Shown: positions 44,574 through 53,884, counted from the stretch's first letter. The stretch is DNA of 64,000 bases from Stratiformator vulcanicus (GCF_007744515.1 NZ_CP036268.1:4174088-4238087), one strand, 5' to 3'. Numbers and translations are program-made. The notes: generated from the letters alone by a model not told the origin.

Positions 44574-47500
44574 TCACTTCTTTCGCAAGGTCGTCAGAAA
44601 TTCGACGACATCAACTAACTCTTGTTCCGAAAGCACTTTCGGTAAATCAGCCGGCATCAAGGACGTGTCCTGCCGGAAAGTCTCGTCGATCTCATCCTGC
44701 GGAATAGTGCGGGCGATTCCGTCGGCGCTTCGAATGACAACGGCCTCGTCGGTATCGCTGACGAGCAGCCCTGTCTGAATCTGTCCGTCAACGGTGACCA
44801 CCGACCACGCCTCATAGTTGTGGCTGATCCCGGCACTGGGATAGACGATCGACTCGAACATCGCCTGCCGCGAAAGTTTGCTGCCGATTTCGCTGAGGTC
44901 CGGGCCGACTTCTTTGCCTTCACCATTCACTTTGTGACACTTAATGCAGGTGCCGACGGTCCCGTAGATGACCCGGCCGTGCTTAGGGTCGCCGCGGCGC
45001 TTCGCCAGTTCGATCAACGACGGGAGCGGTTTTGCACCTTTGGTTTCCGGAGGCGGGAATTCCTTGGCGGCCGCCTGACGCACATCTGCAAACGACGTCG
45101 ACCACAAAGCGGCGATCGCAGCGGAACGAAGGGTTGTGTCCAATTTGCCGCTGCGAGCCAGTTCTAGCAGTTCGGCGGCTGACGACTTGCGTTTGCAGAA
45201 TGCCCGCACGCATTCCCGACGGACGGAGCTATCGGCTTCGGGGTCGAGAATTACCTTTCTCAGCAGTTCCGTCGCGTCGGCCTCGGCTGCCGTGGTCAAC
45301 GCCTCCGCCATCCTGACCGCCCGCTTGCGATCACCGGAAAGAGTCGCGGCGATTGTGTCACTGACATTCCAGTCAAACAGCAAGGAGACCGCATCGACGG
45401 CTTGCTCACTTTGCGGCTGTGAGATCGCGATTTCGACCAGCCTGCCGATCGCGACTTGGCTTGCCAGATCGACGTGCCGGGCAAACTCGATCAGTTCCCG
45501 AGGGTTCTCGATTTTGGAATACAGGGAAAAGGCGATCGACTGCATCTGACTGCTCTTATTGATCGCTTTGGGATCGAGTCGCAACAGCGCCAGCCGAACG
45601 GTGTCACGACCAGCCGGCGTGCCGAGATCGAGGCCCCCGACCGACACCAATGCGTTCAGCGAGGCACTTCCCGACTGTTTTGGTTGGAAATCGAATGCTC
45701 GGAAATACTGTTTCCTCAGCGACGCGTCAGCATGCGAAACCAGTAGCAATTCCTTGAGCAGCTCCGAGGTTTTTATCGCCCGCGAACGCCAGACGATTTC
45801 TCGGCCGGGTTTGTCGTCCCAGTCGTCGCCAACTCGGTCGAGCCAGGCACCGAGGCACTCATCCCAACGTCCGCGCGCGGCGATGCCGAGGGCTTCGAGG
45901 TACCAGCGGTCTCCGGCCGCGTGCTGTTCGGCCAACTTCGCCCACAATTGGGGCACCTGTTCGTCTTGGCTCTCGCTCAGCGCGATCAGCAGTTCCCGTC
46001 GCACCTGCGGCGAGGGATCGTCTATCAATTCTTTGACGGCGACCACCGGGTCGAGACCGACGCGACGCCATGCCCGAATCGCGGTCACACGGAGGTCCGG
46101 ATCGTCATCGGGAAAGGCGGAGTGCAGGTGGTCTTCGCCGTTGTCGAGCATCGCCAAGAGCCACAGGACACGGGCCCGATAACGTGAGTCGTTCGAGTTT
46201 TGCCACCCGAACTTCAGCGCGTCTTCGGCATCTATCCCCATCGACCGCAGAGACTCCCAGGCGATGTACCGCGTCGCAGTATTCGGGCTCGCCAACGCGA
46301 CGACGACGACGGCGGCGGGGCCTGCGCCCACGAACGACTCCAATGGGGCCGTGTACTCTTGGTTGTCCGGAGTCGAGATTCGAAAGATCCGCCCCCGCTC
46401 CGTGTCGCCCATGCGGTGGCCGCCGACACCCGGGTCGTACCAGTCGGAAATGATCAGCGAACCATCCGGGGCGACCGATACGTCGGTCGGACGGAACCAT
46501 TGGTCGCGCTCGCCGTCGACAACATCTTCGATCGCGGCGGAGAACCCGGCACCGGCGGCTTCGACCGGATAGGCCCGCACGATGTTCGGCCCTGCGTCGG
46601 CGTGAATCATCTCGCCGCGGAATCGTTCCGGCAGCAGATAACCTTCATAGATGCACATTCCGCAGGGCGAGCCGGCACCGGTGTGAAGCAGGTTGGGGAT
46701 GACGCCGGGATCGTTCTGATGCCAGTGGCGCAGCGGCACTTCGGCGTGCCAGCCGGTGCGTGGCTGTCGCCAGCCGGCGCCGGTCAGTTCGTCGCGGTAT
46801 CCGTAGTTTCCGAACTCCATCACGAAGTTGATGCGGACGCCGCGATTGCCGTCGTCGTCGTTGTCGGATTGCCAGACGTTGCCGAAGCTGTCGACGGCGA
46901 GTTCCCAGTTGTTGCGGAAGTTCCAGCCGATGGTTTCAAAGTTCGACCCGTCGAGTTCGCAACGAAACGCCATGCCTTCCTGATAAGGCTTCCGGTTTGC
47001 GCGGACCTCGTTGCCCGCTTTGTCGATCACCAGTGATCCGTCCGGCCGACGAATTTGAGAACCGGAATTGCCGAAGTTGAAGTACAGTCGGCCATCCGGG
47101 CCGAAGCAGACCGAGTGAATTCCATGATCGTGCTGCTCACCGCCGATGCCGGTGAACATGACCTCTTTGCGGTCCGCCTTCAGGTCGCCGTCATCATCGT
47201 AGAGTGATAGGACCTGCCCGTTCGCCGACACAATGACGCGATTACCGAGCACGCAGACGCCGTGCGGCGAGTCGATGTCGGTCCCCTGATAGAAAGTCGA
47301 TTTGCGATCGGCTTTGCCGTCCCCGTCGGTATCTTCGAGGACGAGAATGCGGTCGCCCTCTTCGCGGGTCGGATTTTCGCGGTTTCGAAACGGACGGTAA
47401 TTGACGATTTCGCAGACCCACACGCGACCGAGATGGTCGACGTCGATGTTCGACGGATTGAGCAGCATCGGCTCAGCCGCGAACAGAGAGACCTGAAGGT

Positions 47501-47624
47501 CATCCGGGGTCTGCAGTGGTGCGGTTGAAGATGCGGGCGTGCGATCGTTCGCGACGGCTGATGCCGCCAGAAACGGACCGAGCAAGGTGACAATCAGGCA
47601 CAATCGCAGTGGCAGATTCAGCAT
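44574..47624 (-). CDS. PVC-type heme-binding CxxCH membrane dehydrogenase-like protein
   Basis: 1016-residue exported protein typical of planctomycetes. After a signal (LRLCLIVTLLGPFLAASAVA) comes a beta-propeller dehydrogenase-like domain (FAAEPMLLNPSNIDVDHLGR .. GIHSVCFGPDGRLYFNFGNS .. IISDWYDPGVGGHRMGDTER) with acidic loops DTDGDGKADRK and DDDGDLKADRK that look like calcium sites. A HEAT-like helical middle follows, and a C-terminal heme domain with CIKCH (residues 893-897), then the conserved Planctomycete heme-binding tail ending ELVDVVEFLTTLRK. First gene of the module 2 transcript (78 bases before the LamG gene). Substrate unknown; sorbosone-dehydrogenase-like fold suggests sugar oxidation (inference). 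Confidence 0.93.
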   Translation of the reverse strand: MLNLPLRLCLIVTLLGPFLAASAVANDRTPASSTAPLQTPDDLQVSLFAAEPMLLNPSNIDVDHLGRVWVCEIVNYRPFRNRENPTREEGDRILVLEDTDGDGKADRKSTFYQGTDIDSPHGVCVLGNRVIVSANGQVLSLYDDDGDLKADRKEVMFTGIGGEQHDHGIHSVCFGPDGRLYFNFGNSGSQIRRPDGSLVIDKAGNEVRANRKPYQEGMAFRCELDGSNFETIGWNFRNNWELAVDSFGNVWQSDNDDDGNRGVRINFVMEFGNYGYRDELTGAGWRQPRTGWHAEVPLRHWHQNDPGVIPNLLHTGAGSPCGMCIYEGYLLPERFRGEMIHADAGPNIVRAYPVEAAGAGFSAAIEDVVDGERDQWFRPTDVSVAPDGSLIISDWYDPGVGGHRMGDTERGRIFRISTPDNQEYTAPLESFVGAGPAAVVVVALASPNTATRYIAWESLRSMGIDAEDALKFGWQNSNDSRYRARVLWLLAMLDNGEDHLHSAFPDDDPDLRVTAIRAWRRVGLDPVVAVKELIDDPSPQVRRELLIALSESQDEQVPQLWAKLAEQHAAGDRWYLEALGIAARGRWDECLGAWLDRVGDDWDDKPGREIVWRSRAIKTSELLKELLLVSHADASLRKQYFRAFDFQPKQSGSASLNALVSVGGLDLGTPAGRDTVRLALLRLDPKAINKSSQMQSIAFSLYSKIENPRELIEFARHVDLASQVAIGRLVEIAISQPQSEQAVDAVSLLFDWNVSDTIAATLSGDRKRAVRMAEALTTAAEADATELLRKVILDPEADSSVRRECVRAFCKRKSSAAELLELARSGKLDTTLRSAAIAALWSTSFADVRQAAAKEFPPPETKGAKPLPSLIELAKRRGDPKHGRVIYGTVGTCIKCHKVNGEGKEVGPDLSEIGSKLSRQAMFESIVYPSAGISHNYEAWSVVTVDGQIQTGLLVSDTDEAVVIRSADGIARTIPQDEIDETFRQDTSLMPADLPKVLSEQELVDVVEFLTTLRKK

Positions 47625-48002
47625 TGGCAGGAGCCGGCGAGGACGGGGTGATCAACCGACTTTGGCATCAGTCGTTGTTGATGCAGTCTAACCGCGGTCC
47701 CGACGATCGCCAACAGCGTACGGAGCCGATCCGGGCTGATCGCCCCGAATTCACCGGCTTCGACCAATATCTTCGGTTCCGGACTTCTCAGCGAAACCGA
47801 CTCGCGCGCAACGAGTCAACCGGCAAACCACCGTCTCGATTCAACGGCGGGGTCGATGAAGAAACTAACTTGCTAGAAGCGATTTCAATACCAGCCAGAG
47901 GCGCAAGCCGATGGTCGATCAACCAAAGATTATCCCGACGGCTTGCGCCTCGAGCTTGTATGCCGGGCGATTTGAAACCGCTCTTAGCGGGCCTGATCAA
48001 AA
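47625..48002. other. Intergenic region with palindromic element
   Basis: 378 bases between the heme dehydrogenase start and the WD40 gene stop. No gene is apparent. It contains a perfect hairpin (47898-47951) and must carry the promoter of the module 2 genes; none was identified. Confidence 0.6.
47898..47951. repeat. Perfect hairpin element (family C, copy 2)
   Basis: GAGGCGCAAGCC (47898-47909) pairs exactly with GGCTTGCGCCTC (47940-47951) around a 30-base loop GATGGTCGATCAACCA... A related but degenerate copy is at 13273-13320. It lies between genes and could act as a terminator for the WD40 transcript or as a mobile palindrome. Confidence 0.8.
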
Positions 48003-49118
48003 TTAGCGAAGCTGGAATCGACCAGTGATGGTTTCGCTCTCCCGTTCCCAGCACAGCACTTCGCCATCGTAGCTGCCGGACATCAGGCTGTTCGAATCGA
48101 CGAATGACACCGAGCAGACCAGGTTGCGGTGTCCGGCAAAGACGGAAATTGGAGTCGAGACATCGCTCGAATCATAAATTCGGACCATTCCGTCGAGACC
48201 GCCGACGGCGACGTAACGACCGTCCGGAGAGAAAGCGAGTGATCGAATGCCTTCAGCGGTCGACACGCGACCGAGCTGCTCGAAAGCCTGTGCCTGCAAA
48301 TCGACGAGCCGAATTTTCCCATCTAAAGCAGAGACCAAGGCCAGTCGGCCATCCTGAGAAATTTCGGCGGCCGTAACGAAGGCCCCCATATCAACCGCGT
48401 CGCTTCGCTTCAATCCGCCAACGGGATCAAAACTGTACGAAACGATGTCATTGCCGAACCCGAAGGCGATCGTTGATCCCGACTTCGAAAGGCGAATCGC
48501 CTGAACGGGTCCTGCAGCGAGCTGATGCAATTCAGTCACCAACCGATGCTCAAGATCGATCACCGCGAATTCGCCGCGTTCGGTGACCGCGAATGCCGAA
48601 TGCAGGTGCTCGTCAAATGCGAAGTCCATGACTGCGGCGTCGCCAACGTGCAATTCCCATTCGACGGCGACGGCCGAGGTCTGATCTAAAAATTTGACGG
48701 TTCCGTCGGCGAAACCGAACGCCAAAATCGCTCCATCAGAAGAACCGTTCGACGAGACCAGTTCCGGTCCGTCTGAGTACAAGGACGCAACGAACGACAC
48801 CGCCGAGTTGCGATCGATGATTCGGACGACATCGTCGGAACGGCAGACGGCGAATTCGGCTTTTTCGCCAAAACAAGCGATGTCGCGAATCGGCAGTCCT
48901 CGCCAAGATGCTGAGTTGGCCAGTTGAGAGAATTCGTCCTCAGCAAGAGAATCCTCGTTGTCAGACAGTGCCAGCACTCCGAACACCGTGACGATGCCTG
49001 CGAGCACAACGGCTAAGACAGCCTCGGGCAGACGAAGAAAGGAACTCTTCGATTCCGCCCAATCCGCATACTGCACGGCAGGGGCGTCTTGATCAGCAAT
49101 CGCTTGATCAGAAGGCAT
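48003..49118 (-). CDS. WD40-repeat protein with N-terminal membrane anchor
   Basis: 371 residues from ATG 49118 (the open frame extends upstream, but this start gives an N-terminal cytoplasmic tail plus a helix). One membrane segment, LPEAVLAVVLAGIVTVFGVLAL (about residues 30-51), is followed by a beta-propeller of WD40-like repeats, e.g. GLPIRDIACFGEKAEFAVCR, GIRSLAFSPDGRYVAVGGLD and NLVCSVSFVDSNSLMSGSYD. Only the last repeats are canonical (GH..D structure); the first are weak. Probably an extracytoplasmic scaffold; function unknown. Confidence 0.8.
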   Translation of the reverse strand: MPSDQAIADQDAPAVQYADWAESKSSFLRLPEAVLAVVLAGIVTVFGVLALSDNEDSLAEDEFSQLANSASWRGLPIRDIACFGEKAEFAVCRSDDVVRIIDRNSAVSFVASLYSDGPELVSSNGSSDGAILAFGFADGTVKFLDQTSAVAVEWELHVGDAAVMDFAFDEHLHSAFAVTERGEFAVIDLEHRLVTELHQLAAGPVQAIRLSKSGSTIAFGFGNDIVSYSFDPVGGLKRSDAVDMGAFVTAAEISQDGRLALVSALDGKIRLVDLQAQAFEQLGRVSTAEGIRSLAFSPDGRYVAVGGLDGMVRIYDSSDVSTPISVFAGHRNLVCSVSFVDSNSLMSGSYDGEVLCWERESETITGRFQLR

Positions 49119-49493
49119 AGCTCGCTCACGTCCGGAGTGGATCCGGTTTGGCAGGAGAGTCACCGGAGGGATGGTGACAGGTAGGTTTGGTAGGCGGGGC
49201 AGCATTCAACACTTTTACGATACAGGAAAAAGCGTGCTACTCCAGAAGTATTTCCTAAATTTGGAGGGCGATTTTCGGCCCTCGCAGCAATAAACCCCAA
49301 TGATTTTCCAGAGATTCGGCGATTCTGGAAATTAATCGGCTTTTCCGGAATCGACTTCCGACTCCATAGCAAATGCTCGGAGAGAGACCGGAGTCTGCTT
49401 TCATTTTGTTCGACTCCGCCCGATCGTGAGGCATATCCCTCACTGGGGTTGGCGATCAATTGAACATGGCGAGACCAGCGGTCGCACCGGGGG
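49119..49493. other. Intergenic region between pepT and the WD40 gene
   Basis: About 375 bases without a credible gene. Both flanking genes are on the minus strand, so it probably carries the pepT 3' end and the WD40 promoter. I see no strong hairpin or promoter in it. Confidence 0.5.
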
Positions 49494-50879
49494 TTATCTG
49501 GGCTGTGACTCTCGTCCCCACCGGTTCGCCAGATGGAGCAAGACACTGACGCAGCGAGCCATTTCGCCGACGCTCGTCCATTCCAACGGGGAATGGGGGT
49601 TGTGCTGGCCGGAGGACAGGTTGGGTGTCGGCAAGCCGAGAGCCGTCAGTTGGGAGCCGTCGGTTCCGCCTCGGATGATCGACAACTTTGGCTCAAGTCC
49701 GGCATCGACGACGGCCTGTCGCGCGAGTTCGATCGCCCGCGGTTCGCTCGCAAGTCCGTCTCGCATGTTGCGATATTGCTCGCGAAATTCGAGCACGATC
49801 CGGCTGCCCGGATGAGATCGTTCGACGTCATCAGCCAACTGCTTGAGCAGGGTGCGGTACCGAGTCAATCCGTCCTGTTCGAAGTCGCGAATGATGATGC
49901 GCACGTTTGCTTCGGCAACGCCTCCGTCGATGGCGTAAGGGTGCAAGAATCCGTCGCGTCCGTCACTCGTCTCGGGACTGTCAGACTGATGCGGTAATCG
50001 CGTCAGGAAATCGGACAGGACCCTCAGCGCATTGACCATCACGCCTTTGCCGATTGACGGATGGGTGTTGACGCCTTGGACCGTCACCACGCAGAGGTCG
50101 GCCGAAAATGTTTCGACGTCGATTTCCGCGGTGCCGCTGCCATCGAGCGTATAGCCGCAGACCGACCCGATCCGGTTCAGGTCGAGTCCCTCGCATCCTC
50201 GGCCGATCTCTTCATCTGTGGTGAAACAGATGCGAATCTCGCCGTGGGGTATTTCAGGGTGCTGTTTGAGCCATGAGGCTGCCGAAAGAATCACCGCGAT
50301 GCCCGACTTGTCATCGGCCCCAAGTAACGTCGAACCGTCGGTCGTGATGATCGTTCCACCGACAAGGTCATTCAGCGTGGGATTATCGGCCACGCGAATC
50401 GTCAAGTTCTCGCCGTTCGGCAGAGGGATATCATTTCCGGAATAGTCTCGATGCACGATCGGAGAGACCTTCTCAGCCGTGTACTCCGGCGACGTGTCGA
50501 CATGGGCAAACCAGCAGATCGTCGGTGAGTCGACACCCTGGGAAGGTTTTAAAGTCGCATAGACAACACCCTCGGAAGTCCGCTCCACATCGGCGAGACC
50601 GAGTGTTTGGCATTCCTGCTCAAGCAACCGGCTTAATTCAAGTTGCTTTGGCGAACTCGGTGACGAGTCGGAGTGCTCATCGGCTTGCGTATCGATTCGG
50701 ACGTATCGGAGAAATCGCTCCAGCAACTGCTCGCGCGCCGTTTCATCCAGTTTCAGTGCCTGCGTGTCGGTCAAAGGAAACCCTTTCGAACGGAATTCGG
50801 CGATCGTGCCGCAACCGGGAATTTGTCCAGTCGCGCCGCCCGAAAATTGATTAGAATGAGGCGTCACGCCAGCGCCCAT
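49494..50879 (-). CDS. pepT: Tripeptide aminopeptidase PepT (M20B)
   Basis: Zinc-dependent exopeptidase releasing the N-terminal residue of tripeptides. 461 residues from ATG 50879; a TTG at 50774 with AAGGG just upstream gives a product beginning near TDTQALKLDETAREQLLERF, closer to the family N-terminus and may be the true start. Metal and catalytic motifs are intact: WFAHVDTSPE (His-x-Asp), LLGADDKSGIAVIL (bridging Asp), FTTDEEIGRG (catalytic Glu pair), GVNTHPSIGKGVMVNAL, RGGTDGSQLTALGLPTPNL and the final His in GQHNPHSPLEW. Divergent from the alpha/beta hydrolase gene with a 42-base (or 147-base) gap. Confidence 0.94.
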   Translation of the reverse strand: MGAGVTPHSNQFSGGATGQIPGCGTIAEFRSKGFPLTDTQALKLDETAREQLLERFLRYVRIDTQADEHSDSSPSSPKQLELSRLLEQECQTLGLADVERTSEGVVYATLKPSQGVDSPTICWFAHVDTSPEYTAEKVSPIVHRDYSGNDIPLPNGENLTIRVADNPTLNDLVGGTIITTDGSTLLGADDKSGIAVILSAASWLKQHPEIPHGEIRICFTTDEEIGRGCEGLDLNRIGSVCGYTLDGSGTAEIDVETFSADLCVVTVQGVNTHPSIGKGVMVNALRVLSDFLTRLPHQSDSPETSDGRDGFLHPYAIDGGVAEANVRIIIRDFEQDGLTRYRTLLKQLADDVERSHPGSRIVLEFREQYRNMRDGLASEPRAIELARQAVVDAGLEPKLSIIRGGTDGSQLTALGLPTPNLSSGQHNPHSPLEWTSVGEMARCVSVLLHLANRWGRESQPR

Positions 50880-50921
50880 CGCGCTCGTATTGTCGATTCT
50901 GCGCCGCCGGAGGCAACACTG

Positions 50922-51710
50922 ATGGCCATCATGCTCGACGATGTCTCATTCGGGGTCGATATTGCCGGAGAAGGTGAGCCGGTCGTCCTGCTGCACGCGT
51001 TCCCTTTAAATCGCGATATGTGGCAGGCGCAACACGGCTCGCTCTGTCAGACGTGTCGGATGATTGTGCCCGACCTGCGCGGTTTCGGGGAAAGCGCGCT
51101 GGCGCACGGAACCGTCACAATGGAGCAATATGCCGACGATCTAGCCGGGCTGCTCGATGCGATCGGCTGCAAACACCCGGTGACGCTCTGCGGAGTATCA
51201 ATGGGCGGTTACATCGCTCTCGCTTTCGCCAAGAAGTACCCCGACCGGCTCAGAGGGCTGGCGCTTTGTCACACGAAGGCCGTGGATGACACCGACGACG
51301 CACGCGATGACCGAGAGCGAATCGCAGCCGACGTCCTCCGTAACGGCGTCGAGCGGTTGGTCCGAGAGATGCCGTCGAAAATGTTGTGCGATCATACGCT
51401 CGAATCGAAACCCGAAGTCGTCGCCCTCGTTCGCGAGATGATCTGTTCGGCGGCCCCCGAATCGGTCGCTGCGGCGCTGCACGGAATGGCCGCCCGGCCT
51501 GATATGACTTCCTTGCTCGCCGAAATTGGTATGCCGACGCTCGTGCTGGCTGGTGAACACGACCAACTTGCACCTCCAAAGATGATGCAGGAAATGGCGG
51601 ACGAGATTCCTGACGCCCAATTTGCGACCATTGACTCTGCGGCACACTTAAGCCCGCTCGAGAATCCCGACGCGTTCAACGGCGCAATCCGACGATTTCT
51701 GCATCGCTGA
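50922..51710 (+). CDS. Alpha/beta hydrolase
   Basis: 262 residues from ATG 50922, preceded by GGAGG at 50909-50913. The canonical triad is visible: nucleophile Ser93 in GVSMGGY, Asp214 in AGEHDQLAPP and His242 in AAHLSPLENP; the oxyanion segment is LLHAFPLNRDMW. This is the general 3-oxoadipate enol-lactonase/MhpC-like subfamily, but substrate cannot be told. The open frame extends upstream to 50673, overlapping pepT on the opposite strand, and is not used. Cap region is short (residues about 125-195). Confidence 0.9.
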   Translation: MAIMLDDVSFGVDIAGEGEPVVLLHAFPLNRDMWQAQHGSLCQTCRMIVPDLRGFGESALAHGTVTMEQYADDLAGLLDAIGCKHPVTLCGVSMGGYIALAFAKKYPDRLRGLALCHTKAVDDTDDARDDRERIAADVLRNGVERLVREMPSKMLCDHTLESKPEVVALVREMICSAAPESVAAALHGMAARPDMTSLLAEIGMPTLVLAGEHDQLAPPKMMQEMADEIPDAQFATIDSAAHLSPLENPDAFNGAIRRFLHR

Positions 51711-51895
51711 GCGGGGGACCGACCATCCTTGGCTCGGCAGTACGTAGCCTCACTCTCAGGTGCCTCATTAATTTTCCCCTTGACTATTTACCTGTTTCAA
51801 CAAATATTATCGCAGTGGCGAATCTTGGGAAACTTGATTCAATTGAATTAGGCAACCCACACACACAGCCGCGACTCACTTGGAGAATCACTGAA

Positions 51896-52354
51896 ATGGC
51901 CGCTGAACGACGCTGGAACTTCTTCACCGACCTCGGCCTGCTCGCGATCCGCGGCATGGTCGGCTGGGTTATGTTCTTCCACGGTGCCCAAAAGCTGTGG
52001 GGCTGGTTCACGGAGACGGGCGAGCCGGGCCTCGAAGGCTTCAAAGGATTTCTGACGAAACTCGAAATCCCCTATCCGGAATTGAACGCGTATATGGCGG
52101 GCGGCACCGAATTTTTCGGCGGTTGCCTTCTCATGGCCGGTCTGATGACCCGCCTCGTTAGTATTCCGGTTGCGATCACCATGGGCGTTGCCGCTTTCGT
52201 CGCCCACAGCGGTACATTCAGTAATCAAGCCGGGGGCATGGAGTACGCACTCACATTGATGGTGGTCACGATCGGAATCTTGCTCACAGGTCCCGGACGA
52301 CTCTCGCTCGATGCGCTCCTGTTTCGCCGCAAGAAACGTCCGACCGCCGATTGA
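51896..52354 (+). CDS. DoxX family membrane protein
   Basis: 152 residues with four hydrophobic helices (GLLAIRGMVGWVMFFHGAQK; GTEFFGGCLLMAGLMTRLVS; IPVAITMGVAAFVAHSGTF; ALTLMVVTIGILLTGPGRLS), the DoxX pattern. ATG at 51896 is chosen because GGAG lies upstream and because the product then begins with a typical short cytoplasmic end. DoxX proteins are implicated in thiosulfate or redox pathways in some bacteria, but specific roles are undefined here. An inverted-repeat element starts 20 bases after the stop. Confidence 0.88.
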   Translation: MAAERRWNFFTDLGLLAIRGMVGWVMFFHGAQKLWGWFTETGEPGLEGFKGFLTKLEIPYPELNAYMAGGTEFFGGCLLMAGLMTRLVSIPVAITMGVAAFVAHSGTFSNQAGGMEYALTLMVVTIGILLTGPGRLSLDALLFRRKKRPTAD

Positions 52355-52373
52355 TGTCATCACGGAACACCCC

Positions 52374-52489
52374 ACAAGCCCGCAGCGCAAGCAAGGGACA
52401 TTTCGCTGTGCTCCGATAAGCGCAACGGGACGACCTTTTGAAGAATTGATAGCCCGTGAGCGAATCCCTTGCTCGCGCTGCGGGCTTGT
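52374..52489. repeat. REP-like inverted pair (family B)
   Basis: ACAAGCCCGCAGCGCAAGCA.. (52374-52397) pairs with ..GCTCGCGCTGCGGGCTTGT (52466-52489) over 24 bases with one mismatch (a G:T-compatible C/T change). Loop of 68 bases. It sits between doxX and the pirin gene. Related arms occur at 23718-23916 and 57706-57730. Confidence 0.85.
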
Positions 52490-52537
52490 TGGTTCTCATA
52501 TTTAATTTTCCGCTGCTCGCTTCTCGAGGAACGTTCG

Positions 52538-53236
52538 ATGCTCACGGTGCGCAAGAGCAATGACCGCGGCTACTTCGACCACGGCTGGCTCAAGACGTTT
52601 CACACATTCTCGTTCTCTGGCTATCAGGACCCGCGGTACATGGGTTTCCGCTCCTTGCGGGTCATTAATGAGGACGTGATCGAGGCGGGAGGCGGCTTCG
52701 GCGAGCATCCTCACCGGGACATGGAGATCATCACCTATGTCACCGGCGGCGTGCTCGCTCACAAAGATAGTACCGGCGGCGGGGGAGAACTCCGCCGCGG
52801 CGATGTGCAGGTCATGACCGCCGGCAGCGGCCTCACCCACAGCGAGTTCAATGGCTCAAAGGAGAAACCGGCAAAGCTCCTGCAAATCTGGATCAAGCCG
52901 GCCGAGAAGGGTATCGCGCCGCGCTATCAGCAGACGCACTTCGAAGAAAAGCAGAAGCGGAACCGCCTGCAACCGATCGCCTCGCCCGATGAACGGGGCG
53001 GCTCGCTCCCTATCGGCCAGGACGCCATCGTTTCAGCGACAATCCTTGAACCCGAAGAGGAATTGAGCGTCGACCTCGCCCCGGACCGTCACGCCTGGAT
53101 TCAAGTCGTCGACGGCTCCGCCACGGTCAACGGCACCGCGATCAACACCGGCGACGGACTCGCCGTCAGCGAAGAGTCGCACCTGCAGATCGCGACGGAG
53201 CAGGGGGCGGAACTGCTGGTATTCGACCTAGCGTGA
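52538..53236 (+). CDS. Pirin family protein
   Basis: Cupin-fold metalloprotein; bacterial pirins include quercetin 2,3-dioxygenases and regulators of pyruvate dehydrogenase, so the activity is not fixed. 232 residues from ATG 52538, with GAGGA upstream. The metal-binding residues are seen in GEHPHRDMEIITYV (two His) and GSGLTHSEFN (His and Glu); the N-terminal RGYFDHGWLKTFHTFSFSGY is the family start. The C-terminal cupin is present (ILEPEEELSVDLAPDRHAWI). The gene converges on the Uma2 gene, which ends 13 bases away. Confidence 0.92.
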   Translation: MLTVRKSNDRGYFDHGWLKTFHTFSFSGYQDPRYMGFRSLRVINEDVIEAGGGFGEHPHRDMEIITYVTGGVLAHKDSTGGGGELRRGDVQVMTAGSGLTHSEFNGSKEKPAKLLQIWIKPAEKGIAPRYQQTHFEEKQKRNRLQPIASPDERGGSLPIGQDAIVSATILEPEEELSVDLAPDRHAWIQVVDGSATVNGTAINTGDGLAVSEESHLQIATEQGAELLVFDLA

Positions 53237-53248
53237 AGCCATTCGCGA

Positions 53249-53884
53249 TCAGTCTGCAAGCGGTATCAATTCATCGCAGCGGATCGTCGCGATGTCTTTG
53301 CCATCCAACTGAAAGGGAATCGGATCCGAGTCTCGGTAAGTCGTTCGCTGCTGATAGTCGGCCGCGATAGCCGAAACGGACGCTTTAGGGTCACGGTAGA
53401 CTTCAACACTGCGATCGATGGCGTTGACGATCCAATACTCGGGCACGCTCCCAGAGGCGTAAATCGGCCCCTTATCGCGTCGATCGCTCAGCAACGAACG
53501 ACTGGCAATTTCGATAAGCATTGCAGCGTCGGAAGCTCGCGGTTTCGACTCACGGTAATCGGTGAGAAGACCGCGGATAACGCCGACATCCGGTTCCGGC
53601 TCACTATCGTCGAACACGATTGGAGCCTGTTCGGACGTGAAATATCCCGACGGCAATAGCCCGTTGATCAGTTTTTCGACATGATGCAACAGGAACCAAT
53701 GCGGGTTTTGCATCGCGGGCATGCGAACGATTCTCCCACGCAGCAGTTCAACGCGGCGGTCGCTATCAAAGACACCCGCGTCGATCATGCGTTGATACTG
53801 TTCGACGGTAAAACGAACCGCTCTCGACCCATCATCGGGTGGCGCGCTCGAAGTCGAAGTCTCTAACTTTGCTGATGCGGGCAT
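53249..53884 (-). CDS. Uma2 family (DUF820) putative restriction-endonuclease-fold protein
   Basis: 211 residues, PD-(D/E)XK superfamily. Typical features: FTVEQYQRMIDAGVFDSDRR, VELLRGRIVRMP, EPDVGVIRG with the metal-binding Asp, and LIEIASRSLLSDRRDKGPIY with the Glu and Lys of the core motif, then SVPEYWIVNAIDRSVEVYRD. Uma2 genes are often found singly and in many copies, especially in cyanobacteria and planctomycetes, and their substrate is unknown. Divergent from phoD with a 140-base gap. No partner restriction or methyltransferase gene adjoins. Confidence 0.9.
   Translation of the reverse strand: MPASAKLETSTSSAPPDDGSRAVRFTVEQYQRMIDAGVFDSDRRVELLRGRIVRMPAMQNPHWFLLHHVEKLINGLLPSGYFTSEQAPIVFDDSEPEPDVGVIRGLLTDYRESKPRASDAAMLIEIASRSLLSDRRDKGPIYASGSVPEYWIVNAIDRSVEVYRDPKASVSAIAADYQQRTTYRDSDPIPFQLDGKDIATIRCDELIPLAD

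Noticed and set aside
53249-53884. Uma2 gene as part of a restriction-modification or defence island
   Set aside because: It is isolated between pirin and phoD, with no methyltransferase or other defence gene nearby; Uma2 genes are commonly solitary.
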